A stretch of DNA of 9,668 nucleotides from Betaproteobacteria bacterium. Its GTDB lineage: Bacteria; Pseudomonadota; Gammaproteobacteria; Burkholderiales; Burkholderiaceae_C. The stretch lies in the NCBI GenBank assembly GCA_009925955.1, contig RFPX01000036.1, positions 1 to 9,668 of the forward strand. The letters are read 5' to 3'. The first letter of the stretch is position 1. Each line of letters opens with the position of its first letter. Positions 1-6,561 of this stretch are shown here, one piece after another. Made by a program: the position numbers and the translations under genes. The notes under the pieces are model-generated. The model was not told where the DNA came from, did not search any database, and saw nothing but the letters and a program-made list of their open reading frames with translations.

Positions 1-373
1 CGTGGTTGCAGGCGTTGAGCATCTCGCGCACGGCCGCATCCAGCAGCAGCGGCAAGCCCTGCCCTTCCCAGTCGGCAGAACACGGCAGTGCCGCCCAGCC
101 ACCGTCCACATAGGCTCGGTACGCTTGTGCAAAGCCATCAGGTGTGCGCACCTGCCCATCGGCGCTCAGCACACAGCCCTGCTGGTCGCCCCTCGCATTG
201 AGCGGCAGCAGCACCCCGCTGGCAAAGTGCGCCGCCTCGTCCAGCACCGCCTCTGCGGTGTGGATGTCCAACTCCGACAAGCCCGGGCACGCCCGCCACG
301 ACTGCGGCGCGTGGAGCACACGCTCCATCACGAAGCGCATGTGGTGGGTGGGTGCCCGGTACCCGTACGGCAT
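1..373 (-). CDS. Acyl-CoA dehydrogenase, DmdC-like long type (N-terminal part, cut by window edge)
   Basis: The 124 visible residues match the N-terminal region of the long (about 590-600 aa) acyl-CoA dehydrogenases related to 3-methylmercaptopropionyl-CoA dehydrogenase. Seen: YRAPTHHMRFVMERVL at residues 5-20, which resembles the family's 'Y.APL.DMRFVL.E.L' opening; a helix with EAVLDEAAHF near 41-50; LPLNARGDQQGC near 57-67; and GGWAALPCSADWEGQGLP near 91-108, matching the family's 'GGW..L....E.GGQGLP'. The usual Gly before GQGLP is Glu here. Members use FAD to form the 2,3-enoyl-CoA in the cytoplasm, the first oxidative step of beta-oxidation. The start ATG at 371-373 has a GGAG Shine-Dalgarno inside the end of the upstream gene, which stops only 5 bp before it, so translation is probably coupled. 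The catalytic Glu and most of the FAD site lie outside the window. Substrate cannot be told; the operon suggests the CoA ester made by the ligase gene. Confidence 0.88.
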   Translation of the reverse strand, partial: MPYGYRAPTHHMRFVMERVLHAPQSWRACPGLSELDIHTAEAVLDEAAHFASGVLLPLNARGDQQGCVLSADGQVRTPDGFAQAYRAYVDGGWAALPCSADWEGQGLPLLLDAAVREMLNACNH

Positions 374-378
374 GTGCT

Positions 379-1524
379 TCAGTTCTCCAATTTCCAGTCG
401 CCGTTGACGACCTTCATGATGACCCCGGTATCGGGCCGGTATCCCCAGTGGTCATCGGGCTTGAAGTCGAGCACACCGTGCGTGACGGCCAGGGCCGGAG
501 TGCTCTCCAGGGCCTCCTTGAGTGCTGCGCGGAACTCAGGCGTTCCGGGCTTGGCCTTCTTCATGGCCACCGGAACCACGCGCTCGAGCAGCAGATAGAC
601 ATCGAAGGAGTGGGCGGCGAACTGGTTGCGAGAGCCTGCGCCGTGGATCTTTTCGTACTCGGCGTTGAAGCGCATGCCCAAAGCCTTGCTGGGGTGTGAA
701 TCGGGCAGCTGCTCGGCCACCACCACCGGGCCAGCCGTCACAAAGGTCCCCTCCACCGCCTTGCCGCCCACGCGCATCAGGTCGCGGGTGGCCGCTGCAT
801 GGGTCTGGTAGAACTTGCCCTTGTAGCCGCGCTCGATGACACCCAGCTGCGGCATGGCTGCGCCGGAACCGGAGGCCACCACGATCACCGCATCCGGGTT
901 GGCTGCCGCAATTTTCAAGGCCTGCGCGGTCACACTGGTGTCGGCTCGTGCAAAGCGCTCGGTGGCCAAAAGCCGGATGCCGGCCTTCTCCAGCAAAGGC
1001 AGCAGCGCCTGCAACCACAGTTCGCCATAGGCGTCGGTGTAGCCGATGAAGCCCACCGACTTCACGCCGTTCTTGACCATGTGGTTGACCATGGCGTTGG
1101 CCATGACGCCATTGCTCTGGGGCATGCGAAAGCTCCAGGCGTCTTGCCCGGGCGGCAGGCCGATGGGCGACAAGGCCAGCTGAGGGGTCTTGCTCTCGAG
1201 GGCCACGGCCGCCACCGCAATGCCCACCGGCGTGGCACCCGAGCCCACCAGCAGGTCGACCTTGTTTTCCGTGACGAAGCGGCGCGCATTCTGCGTGCCC
1301 TTGGTGGGATCGGTGGCGTCATCCAGGATCATCACGTTGAGCTTCTCGCCGGCCACCGAGGCGGGCCACATCTTGACCCCATTGCTCATGGGAATGCCCA
1401 GGCCCGACGCCGGGCCCGTCATGGGAACGATCACGCCAACGGTGATGTCGGCCCATGCCGAACCCAAACCAGCGGCCAGCAGCGAAGCCGCCACCAAGGT
1501 CTTCTTGATCAATTGCTTCATCAT
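379..1524 (-). CDS. ABC transporter periplasmic substrate-binding protein (LivK-like, Peripla_BP_6)
   Basis: This 381-aa protein fits the branched-chain-amino-acid-type binding proteins, which capture amino acids, amides, aromatic acids or other carboxylates in the periplasm and deliver them to an ABC permease. Residues 1-25 form a classical signal peptide: a KQLIKK basic start, a hydrophobic LVAASLLAAGLGS core and an AWA cleavage site before Asp26. The mature protein opens with ITVGVIVPMTGPASGLG, the family's first strand and ligand-loop region. DDATDPTKGTQNARRFV (69-84), LLVGSGATPVGIAV (91-104) and VGFIGYTDAYGELW (157-170) follow the family pattern. The start is the ATG pair at 1519-1524, 3 nt behind a GAGGAGA Shine-Dalgarno; the open frame extends 77 codons upstream but would bury the signal peptide. 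It sits third in the catabolic operon, 142 bp after the thiolase and 5 bp before the dehydrogenase. No permease or ATPase gene is visible, so it may serve a transporter encoded elsewhere or further downstream. Ligand unknown; an aromatic or acyl acid is inferred from context. Confidence 0.9.
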   Translation of the reverse strand: MMKQLIKKTLVAASLLAAGLGSAWADITVGVIVPMTGPASGLGIPMSNGVKMWPASVAGEKLNVMILDDATDPTKGTQNARRFVTENKVDLLVGSGATPVGIAVAAVALESKTPQLALSPIGLPPGQDAWSFRMPQSNGVMANAMVNHMVKNGVKSVGFIGYTDAYGELWLQALLPLLEKAGIRLLATERFARADTSVTAQALKIAAANPDAVIVVASGSGAAMPQLGVIERGYKGKFYQTHAAATRDLMRVGGKAVEGTFVTAGPVVVAEQLPDSHPSKALGMRFNAEYEKIHGAGSRNQFAAHSFDVYLLLERVVPVAMKKAKPGTPEFRAALKEALESTPALAVTHGVLDFKPDDHWGYRPDTGVIMKVVNGDWKLEN

Positions 1525-1556
1525 GGTCTCCTCTTGTTGTCTGGATACGCTGCCGG

Positions 1557-1574
1557 CCCAGCGCTGGCGCTGGG
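1557..1574. repeat. Perfect inverted repeat between thiolase and binding-protein genes
   Basis: CCCAGCGC and GCGCTGGG are perfect reverse complements around TG, 33 bp upstream of the binding-protein start, inside the 142-bp gap that is the longest in the operon. As RNA it gives a 7-bp GC stem with a four-base loop. Such a hairpin could protect the downstream mRNA and raise binding-protein yield relative to the enzymes (inference). No T-run follows. Confidence 0.55.
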
Positions 1575-1666
1575 GTGCAGCGCGGGTGAAGAAGGCGAAC
1601 GGCCGGAGTTCGCGACGAACCTTGCGGCGCCAACGGTGGCACCCGCGTGAAACCAAGCGCCTGCAC

Positions 1667-2926
1667 TCATGACGCAGCGCCCGGGTTTTCGATGAGCAGG
1701 GCGATGCCCTGCCCGCCACCAATGCAGGCCGAGGCCACGCCCCAGCGGGCCCCAATGGCCTGCAACTGGCGGGAAACGGTGATGGTCAGCCGCACACCGG
1801 TAGCAGCCAGTGGATGGCCCAGGGCAATGGCGCCACCGTGCACATTCAGACGGTCCTGGGGCAGGTTCAAGGCGCGCGAAACCGCCAAGGTCTGCGCGCC
1901 TTGCGCCTCGTTGATTTCAAAGCGGGCGACGTCGTCCATCGACAGGCCTGCGCCTTGCAGCAGGCGCTGGATGGCCGGCGCTGGACCGATGCCCATGACC
2001 TCGGGCGGCACGCCCACCACCGCCGCAGCCGCCACACGCCCCAGGGGCTTGCGCCCGGTTCGTTGTTGCCAAGCCTGCGCCACATCGGCACGGGCCACCA
2101 CGGCGGCGGCCGCGGCATCGGTCAGGGCCGAACTGTTGCCCCCGGTTTGCACCCCTTCAGGGAACACCGTGCGCAGGCCCGACAGCACCTCCACCGTGGT
2201 GGGGCGCGGATGCGTGTCGCGATCGGCGCGCTTGTGTTTGCCCGAGAGCCTGAGCCTTCGCGGCTTGTAGCCCGGCAACTCGAACACCGCGTCCTCGACG
2301 GGCGCAATCTCACCCTGCAGCCACCCGCTGTCCTGCGCGGCCAGCGCGCGCGCGAAGGACTGCGCGGCAAAGGCGTCGACTTCCGAACGGCTGATGCCGT
2401 ATTGCTTGGCCAGGTTCTCGGCCGTCATGATCATGGAGACCGCCGCTGGGTCGTTCAGCGCTTCCCACATGTAGTCCTTGAAGGCCACGGGCGCGCCCAG
2501 CCGGAAGCCACCGCGGTGGTCGAACGCGGCGATGGGGTTGCGGGTCATGGATTCGGTGCCCACCACCAGGGCTGCGCTGGCACCACCAGTGGCCATTTGT
2601 TCGGCTGCCTGGCGGAACAGCTCAAAGCCGGTGCCGCAGATGCGCTGCACCATCAGCGCCGAGACGTGGACCGGCACGCCCGCATACAGGCCAATGTGGC
2701 GCGGCACGTAAAACTGGTCGAACCCGCCCGGGGCCATGTTGCCGGCCAACACAGAGTCAATGTCAGCGGGTGATACCTGGCTGCGCTGCAGAACGGCGCG
2801 TGCGGCGGCAATGCCCAGGTCGATGGGGTTGGCATCGGCAAAGGCGCCCATGTAGTCGACCATCGGCGTGCGCACGCCATCCAGAATAAAGACGCCTTCG
2901 AAGCGTTGAAACAGGCCCGTGCTCAT
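1667..2926 (-). CDS. Thiolase family protein (acetyl-CoA C-acyltransferase)
   Basis: This 419-aa protein is a thiolase, which cleaves a 3-oxoacyl-CoA with free CoA to acetyl-CoA and a shortened acyl-CoA (or runs in reverse). All catalytic elements are visible: nucleophile Cys97 in QRICGTG, NEAQGAQ at 339-345, His371 in GGAIALGHPLAATG (364-377), and the second active-site Cys401 in SACIGGGQG (399-407). The N-terminal domain starts VFILDGVRTPMVDYMGAFAD, as in degradative and biosynthetic thiolases. It is about 25 residues longer than the typical 390-400 aa, with an extra run, including GYKPRRLRLSGKHKR (219-233), before the conserved RPTTVEVLSGL. The ATG at 2924-2926 is the most upstream start in frame, but no good Shine-Dalgarno precedes it; translation may depend on the ligase gene 69 bp upstream. 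In the operon it would carry out the last beta-oxidation step. Chain-length or aryl specificity cannot be read from the sequence. Confidence 0.93.
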   Translation of the reverse strand: MSTGLFQRFEGVFILDGVRTPMVDYMGAFADANPIDLGIAAARAVLQRSQVSPADIDSVLAGNMAPGGFDQFYVPRHIGLYAGVPVHVSALMVQRICGTGFELFRQAAEQMATGGASAALVVGTESMTRNPIAAFDHRGGFRLGAPVAFKDYMWEALNDPAAVSMIMTAENLAKQYGISRSEVDAFAAQSFARALAAQDSGWLQGEIAPVEDAVFELPGYKPRRLRLSGKHKRADRDTHPRPTTVEVLSGLRTVFPEGVQTGGNSSALTDAAAAAVVARADVAQAWQQRTGRKPLGRVAAAAVVGVPPEVMGIGPAPAIQRLLQGAGLSMDDVARFEINEAQGAQTLAVSRALNLPQDRLNVHGGAIALGHPLAATGVRLTITVSRQLQAIGARWGVASACIGGGQGIALLIENPGAAS

Positions 2927-2951
2927 GTGGAGGTGTACAGGTTGGAAGCCA

Positions 2952-2968
2952 GGCTCATCCGATGAGCC
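2952..2968. repeat. Perfect inverted repeat between ligase and thiolase genes
   Basis: GGCTCATC and GATGAGCC are perfect reverse complements around a single base (C2960). It lies in the 69-bp gap after the ligase stop and before the thiolase start. In RNA the stem would be about 7 bp with a three-base loop. With no T-run it is unlikely to end transcription fully; it could be an mRNA stability or processing hairpin, or a protein site. Confidence 0.6.
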
Positions 2969-2995
2969 CAGCGGTCGGTGATGGGAAGGCAGCCG

Positions 2996-4798
2996 TCACG
3001 TGAGCGTCACCACGCCCGGCCCGCCCGCATACAGGGCCAGCACCTGCTCGGCCCGGCGGGTGAGCACCGCGCGTTGGTTGATGTAGCCCTTGTCGGTGAT
3101 CTCGCCACCATCGGCACTGGGGGGGTCGGCCAGCACCAGCAGCCTCATGGGCACCTGGGAGGAGCCCCCACCCTCGGCCTTCAGGGCCTGAAGCGCCGCT
3201 TTGAGGTGTCCCTGCAACGCCGCCGGCGGCAGCGCTGCGGCCTGTGCACTCGGGAAGATCAGGGCGCCCACTTCGTCGCGGTCGTGTCCGGTGATGACCG
3301 CGTCCTGCGCCCAAGGCGACAGGGCCGACACCAACTTGAGCCTCAAGGTGCCCACCGACACCCAGGTGCCGGTGGTGAGTTTGAAGTCCTCGGCCACCCG
3401 GCCGTTGAAGATGATGCCCTTTTCCGGATGCGCTTCATCCACCAGCATTCCCGCATCGCCAATGCAGTAGTAGCCCTCTTCGTCGAAGGCCTGAGCGGTG
3501 AGTTCGGGGGCGTTGCGGTAGCCCGGGAACACATTGATGCCGCGCACCCGCATCTCCAACTTGCCGCCGTTGGGGACGAACTTGAGGTCCACCCCCGGCA
3601 GTGGGATGCCGATGTTGCCGGCGCGCTCCAGGCGGAAATGCGCCAGGGTGATGGCCGGTGCGGTTTCGGTAGCCCCCCAGGAGGTGGTGAGCCACACCTC
3701 CTGGCCACGCACCTGGCGCGACAGGGCCTGCAGGCGATCCCAGGTGGCCTGTGGCATGCCCGCACCGGCGTAGAAGACCATTCGCAGCCGGCTGAAGAAG
3801 GCACGGGCGGCTTGTGGATTGGCCTCCAGCAAGGGCAGGATCAGATCGAGCCCACGCGGCACGTTGAAGTAGAGCGTGGGCTGCCACTTCACGAGGTTGG
3901 CCAGGGACTTTTCCACCAGGCCCGGTGCTGGGCGGCCCTCATCGATGACCAAGGTGCCGCCGTTGCGCATCACGATGTGCAGGTTGTGGTTGCCGCCGAA
4001 GGTGTGGCTCCACGGCAACCAGTCCACCACCACCGGCTTCTCATGCGCCAGGAAGCGCCAGGCACTGGCCAGCATTTCCTGGTTGGCACACAGCATGCGA
4101 TGCGTGTTGATCACCACCTTGGGCGAACCGGTGGACCCCGAGGTCAACAGGTACTTGGCCACGGTGTCGGGTGTGATGCGTTCAAAGGCCCGCATCACCG
4201 CGGGCGTCTCCGGCGTGGCAGCCAGGGACTCGAAGGCCAGCGCACCGGGCACTTCAGCCGCACCACGGCTGAGCATCACGGGCATGTTCAACCCCGCGGC
4301 CTGGGCGGCGCGAATCGCAGGCCCGTAGACCTGCGCGTTGTCGGCGTACACCAGGGCCGGCTTGAGGGTCTTGAGGATCTGGGTGACCTTGCCGTGGTCG
4401 TGGGTGAGTCGGCTGTAGGCGCTGGACACCGTGCACACGGCCCGGCCCACCTGCAAACACGCCAGCATCAAGAGCAGGTGGTGCAGGGAGTTGTCCGACA
4501 GCACCACCACCGGGTCGCCGGCTGGCAAGTCCAGGTCCAACAGGCCCTGCGCCAAGCGCCCCACCTGCTGACGGGCCTGCGCCCACGTGAGCTCGTGCCA
4601 GCTGTCGGCCGATGCCCGCTCGGCAAAGGCCACGGCATCGGGCGTGCGCTGCGCCCAGTCTTCAAGCCACTGGCCCACGCAGCGCACCGGCTCGGGCAAG
4701 GCGTGGGGCGATCGCAGCACGAAGGAGCCGTCGGCGCGGCGTTCACACACCGTGGCTGGCGGCCGCAGGTCGATGGGGTCGTCGAATGCTCGTTGCAC
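2996..4798 (-). CDS. Feruloyl-CoA synthase-like acyl/aryl-CoA ligase (AMP-forming)
   Basis: This 600-aa ANL-superfamily ligase activates a carboxylic acid with ATP to an acyl-adenylate and then to the CoA thioester. Visible motifs: P-loop LTSGSTGSPK (218-227), SWGATETAP (373-381) in place of the usual YGxTE, YYCIGDAG (443-450) for the Tyr..GD ATP-ribose motif, and the end EITDKGYINQRAVL (566-579), whose Lys570 should be the adenylation lysine. The hinge GRVAEDFKLTTGTWVSVGTLR (466-486) replaces the common GR.KD.I...G form. That hinge and the DKGYINQRAVL ending are what I recognise from feruloyl-CoA synthases, typically about 600-625 aa. The chosen start is GTG at 4796-4798, with GGGAGGA nine bases upstream. 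In-frame ATGs at 4838-4840 and 4829-4831 would add 14 or 11 residues of non-family sequence and have weaker Shine-Dalgarno matches. It is first in the operon and divergent from the tetR gene, which probably controls it. Substrate not proven: hydroxycinnamates, or another aryl or medium-chain acid. Confidence 0.88.
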   Translation of the reverse strand: MQRAFDDPIDLRPPATVCERRADGSFVLRSPHALPEPVRCVGQWLEDWAQRTPDAVAFAERASADSWHELTWAQARQQVGRLAQGLLDLDLPAGDPVVVLSDNSLHHLLLMLACLQVGRAVCTVSSAYSRLTHDHGKVTQILKTLKPALVYADNAQVYGPAIRAAQAAGLNMPVMLSRGAAEVPGALAFESLAATPETPAVMRAFERITPDTVAKYLLTSGSTGSPKVVINTHRMLCANQEMLASAWRFLAHEKPVVVDWLPWSHTFGGNHNLHIVMRNGGTLVIDEGRPAPGLVEKSLANLVKWQPTLYFNVPRGLDLILPLLEANPQAARAFFSRLRMVFYAGAGMPQATWDRLQALSRQVRGQEVWLTTSWGATETAPAITLAHFRLERAGNIGIPLPGVDLKFVPNGGKLEMRVRGINVFPGYRNAPELTAQAFDEEGYYCIGDAGMLVDEAHPEKGIIFNGRVAEDFKLTTGTWVSVGTLRLKLVSALSPWAQDAVITGHDRDEVGALIFPSAQAAALPPAALQGHLKAALQALKAEGGGSSQVPMRLLVLADPPSADGGEITDKGYINQRAVLTRRAEQVLALYAGGPGVVTLT

Positions 4799-4807
4799 GC
4801 TCAGCCG

Positions 4808-4814
4808 TCCTCCC
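4808..4814 (-). promoter_or_regulatory. Ribosome binding site that decides the ligase GTG start
   Basis: On the minus strand this reads GGGAGGA and lies nine bases before GTG 4798-4796. It is by far the best Shine-Dalgarno match near this gene and favours the GTG over the in-frame ATGs at 4840 and 4831, which are preceded by only a GGAA or poorer match. Confidence 0.7.
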
Positions 4815-4844
4815 GATGACAGGCAGCCCATAGGGCGCATGTCA

Positions 4845-4863
4845 TTCCGTACAGTTGTGTATG
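4845..4863. promoter_or_regulatory. Operator candidate O1 (ligase side), repeat of O2
   Basis: This 19-bp sequence recurs 75 bp away at O2 with a single mismatch. Its core is TACA, a four-base spacer GTTG, then TGTA; the wider arms CGTACA and TGTATG are complementary with one mismatch. It lies just upstream of the ligase start codons, in the expected 5' leader, where a bound TetR dimer would block transcription. Assignment to the adjacent TetR gene is inference. Confidence 0.7.
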
Positions 4864-4864
4864 T

Positions 4865-4892
4865 TTGAATCTGAATCTTAAGTACGTATCTT
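4865..4892 (+). promoter_or_regulatory. Possible promoter for tetR
   Basis: TTGAAT (4865-4870) and TATCTT (4887-4892) each match four of six consensus bases of sigma70 -35 and -10 elements, with a 16-base spacer. Transcription would begin near 4899, placing O2 in the leader. This AT-rich stretch must also hold the divergent ligase promoter; TAAGAT on the minus strand (4880-4875) is a possible -10 for it, without a convincing -35. Confidence 0.35.
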
Positions 4893-4919
4893 TGCTGAAC
4901 TATTCGGGTTTTCTCTGAC

Positions 4920-4941
4920 TTCCGTACAGATGTGTATGGAA
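4920..4941. promoter_or_regulatory. Operator candidate O2 (tetR side), 22-bp dyad
   Basis: Arms TTCCGTACA and TGTATGGAA flank a GATG spacer; the arms are reverse complements at 8 of 9 positions. The first 19 bp match O1 in the same orientation with one mismatch. The site ends two bases before the tetR ATG and covers its ribosome-binding region, so binding there would give autorepression. Size and symmetry are typical of TetR operators. Confidence 0.75.
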
Positions 4942-4943
4942 GC

Positions 4944-5603
4944 ATGATCCCCCACGTGACCAGCACCAAGCCCCGCTCCACCAAGCCCTCTCGCGGCACC
5001 TGCACCCCGGAAACCTGGGTCGAGGCCGCCACGGAAGTCCTGGTCGATCAGGGCATCGACCGGGTGCGGGTGGACGTGCTGGCCCAGGAACTGGGCATGA
5101 CCCGCGGCAGCTTCTATTGGCACTTCAAGGACCGGGAAGAACTGCTGCGCCGGGTGCTGCAGGCCTGGCGCAACAGCGCCACCGAAGCCCTGACGCAGCG
5201 GCTGGAGCGCGCCCACACCGACCCACGCGAGCAGCTGCAGGACCTGGTCAGCCTGCCTTGGCGCGGCCGAGCCGCTGTGCGCGCCGCGCGCATCGAGCTG
5301 GCCATTCGCGCTTGGGGCCGCCGCGACGAGATGGCCGCGCAGGTGGTGCGGGAAGCCGATGAAAGCCGCCTGGGCTACATCGCACAGGTGTTCTCGGCGC
5401 TGGGCTTTGGCGTCATGGACGCCCGCCGACGGGCCTTCATTCTGTACAGCTCGTTGCTGGGCGATTCCCTGCTGGGCGAACTCAGCGAGCATGCGGCGCT
5501 GGCACAGCGGCGTGCGCGGCTGGAGCTGATCGAGGGGCTGTTCACTGCAACGCTAGGATGCGCGGATGAACGAACACCCGAGCACGCCAGCGCCGACGCC
5601 TGA
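4944..5603 (+). CDS. TetR/AcrR-family transcriptional regulator
   Basis: This 219-aa protein is the length of a typical TetR repressor. Residues 22-70 form the DNA-binding domain: helix 1 PETWVEAATEVLVDQGID, then the helix-turn-helix VDVLAQELGMTRGSFYWHFKDREELL (43-68), with the family signature GSFYWHFKDREELL. The rest is helical and variable, as expected for a ligand-binding and dimerisation domain; no ligand can be read from it. The start is ATG 4944-4946, preceded closely by GGAAGC; a GTG at 4932 would add only four residues. The gene is divergent from the acyl-CoA ligase operon, and its leader and start overlap one of two dyad operator candidates (4920-4941), so it probably represses itself and the operon. 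It overlaps the following hydrolase gene by 38 bp in another frame. Effector by analogy: a pathway acid or its CoA thioester (inference). Confidence 0.92.
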   Translation: MIPHVTSTKPRSTKPSRGTCTPETWVEAATEVLVDQGIDRVRVDVLAQELGMTRGSFYWHFKDREELLRRVLQAWRNSATEALTQRLERAHTDPREQLQDLVSLPWRGRAAVRAARIELAIRAWGRRDEMAAQVVREADESRLGYIAQVFSALGFGVMDARRRAFILYSSLLGDSLLGELSEHAALAQRRARLELIEGLFTATLGCADERTPEHASADA

Positions 5604-6534
5604 AGCCCCCGCGACATCACCCTACTGCCCACGGCGCGAGAGCCGAAGCCTGCACCTGCCCATTCGGGGCGTGAACTACCACGTGCGGCTGTGGGGCGAC
5701 CCCAGCCGGTGCAGCGCCGATCGGCCGGCACTGGTCTTGGTACACGGCTGGATGGACGTGGCCGCCTCCTGGCAGTTCCTCGTGGATGCCCTGGCGCAGG
5801 ACCGCTTCATCGTGGCCCCGGACTGGCGTGGCTTTGGCCACAGCCGCGTGCCTGCACACACCGACTGCTACTGGTTCCCCGACTACCTGGCCGACCTGGA
5901 GGCCCTGCTGCGCGCACCGGAAGTCGGCTGGCCGGCCTTGCCCCATATCGACCTCCTGGGCCACAGCATGGGCGGCAACGTGGTGATGATGTATGCCGGC
6001 GTGCGCCCATCCCGCATCCGCCGGCTGATCAACCTGGAAGGCTTCGGCCTGCCCGAACGGCCGGCCGATCAAGCACCGACCCAGTATGCGAAGTGGCTGG
6101 ATGAATTGACGGTGCCGCAGGAGCTGCGACCCTACGACAGTGCACAGGGCGTGGCCCGGCGCTTGATGAAGAACAACCCGCGCTTGAGTCCCGACAAGGC
6201 CGCTTGGCTGGCGGAGCACTGGGCCGAGCCGGACCCTCAAGGCCGCTGGAACATCTTGGGCGACCCGGCGCACAAACGCGTGAACCCCACGCTGTACCGC
6301 GTGGGCGAGGTGCTGGCCTGCTGGAAGCGCATCAGCGCGCCGGTGATGTCGGTGGTGGGCCGCCAGACCGATTTGTCCCAGTGGTGGGGCGACCGCTACA
6401 GCCTGGGCCAGTACCAGGAGCGGCTGCAGGTGGTGCCCCAGGTGCGCAGCGAGTGGATCGAGGACTGCGGCCACATGCTGCACCACGACCAACCCGAGGT
6501 CTTGGCGCGCTTGATCGAGTCGTTTTTGGACTGA
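5566..6534 (+). CDS. Alpha/beta-fold hydrolase
   Basis: This 322-aa protein has the alpha/beta hydrolase hallmarks: the oxyanion-hole HGWMD at 60-64, DWRGFGHS at 86-93, the nucleophile elbow GHSMGG with Ser134, a probable acid Asp269 in VVGRQTD, and the catalytic His303 in CGHMLHHDQPE. A cap domain rich in Trp and Pro lies at roughly 162-250. There is no signal peptide, so it is probably cytoplasmic. The first ~25 residues are Pro/Ala/Thr-rich and look disordered. The ATG at 5566 has AGGA seven bases upstream and overlaps the end of the tetR gene by 38 bp (different frame), which implies translational coupling and co-regulation. Context suggests a role linked to the divergent CoA-ligase operon, for example releasing an acid from an ester or hydrolysing a pathway thioester. 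The sequence alone cannot separate esterase, thioesterase, C-C hydrolase and epoxide- or dehalogenase-type activity. Confidence 0.88.
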   Translation: MNEHPSTPAPTPEAPATSPYCPRRESRSLHLPIRGVNYHVRLWGDPSRCSADRPALVLVHGWMDVAASWQFLVDALAQDRFIVAPDWRGFGHSRVPAHTDCYWFPDYLADLEALLRAPEVGWPALPHIDLLGHSMGGNVVMMYAGVRPSRIRRLINLEGFGLPERPADQAPTQYAKWLDELTVPQELRPYDSAQGVARRLMKNNPRLSPDKAAWLAEHWAEPDPQGRWNILGDPAHKRVNPTLYRVGEVLACWKRISAPVMSVVGRQTDLSQWWGDRYSLGQYQERLQVVPQVRSEWIEDCGHMLHHDQPEVLARLIESFLD

Positions 6535-6535
6535 G

Positions 6536-6553
6536 GCAGCGCATCGGCGCTGC
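6536..6553. terminator. Hairpin between convergent genes, possible bidirectional terminator
   Basis: GCAGCGC, loop ATCG, GCGCTGC form a perfect 7-bp GC-rich stem in the 27-bp gap between the hydrolase stop (6534) and the Tgl-like stop (6562). Neither strand has a T-run after it, so it is not a canonical intrinsic terminator. Position between convergent genes supports a transcript-end role; this is inference. Confidence 0.45.
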
Positions 6554-6561
6554 GCCGGTGT

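Noticed and set aside
1525..1755. N-terminal extension of the binding protein to 1755
   Set aside because: It would overlap the thiolase gene, bury the signal peptide, and ignore the strong GAGGAGA site before 1524.
799..2773. Long plus-strand open frames (799-1650, 1814-2773, 1647-2270)
   Set aside because: These are antisense shadows of the binding-protein and thiolase genes, which have full family motifs and ribosome binding sites.
2978..4819. A 613-codon open frame on the plus strand
   Set aside because: It lies wholly opposite the ligase gene, is rich in His/Gln/Arg/Gly as GC-rich antisense frames are, and shows no recognisable domain.
4881..4893. TACGTA-centred near-palindrome as a third operator
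   Set aside because: The symmetry breaks outside six bases and it does not resemble the O1/O2 repeat.
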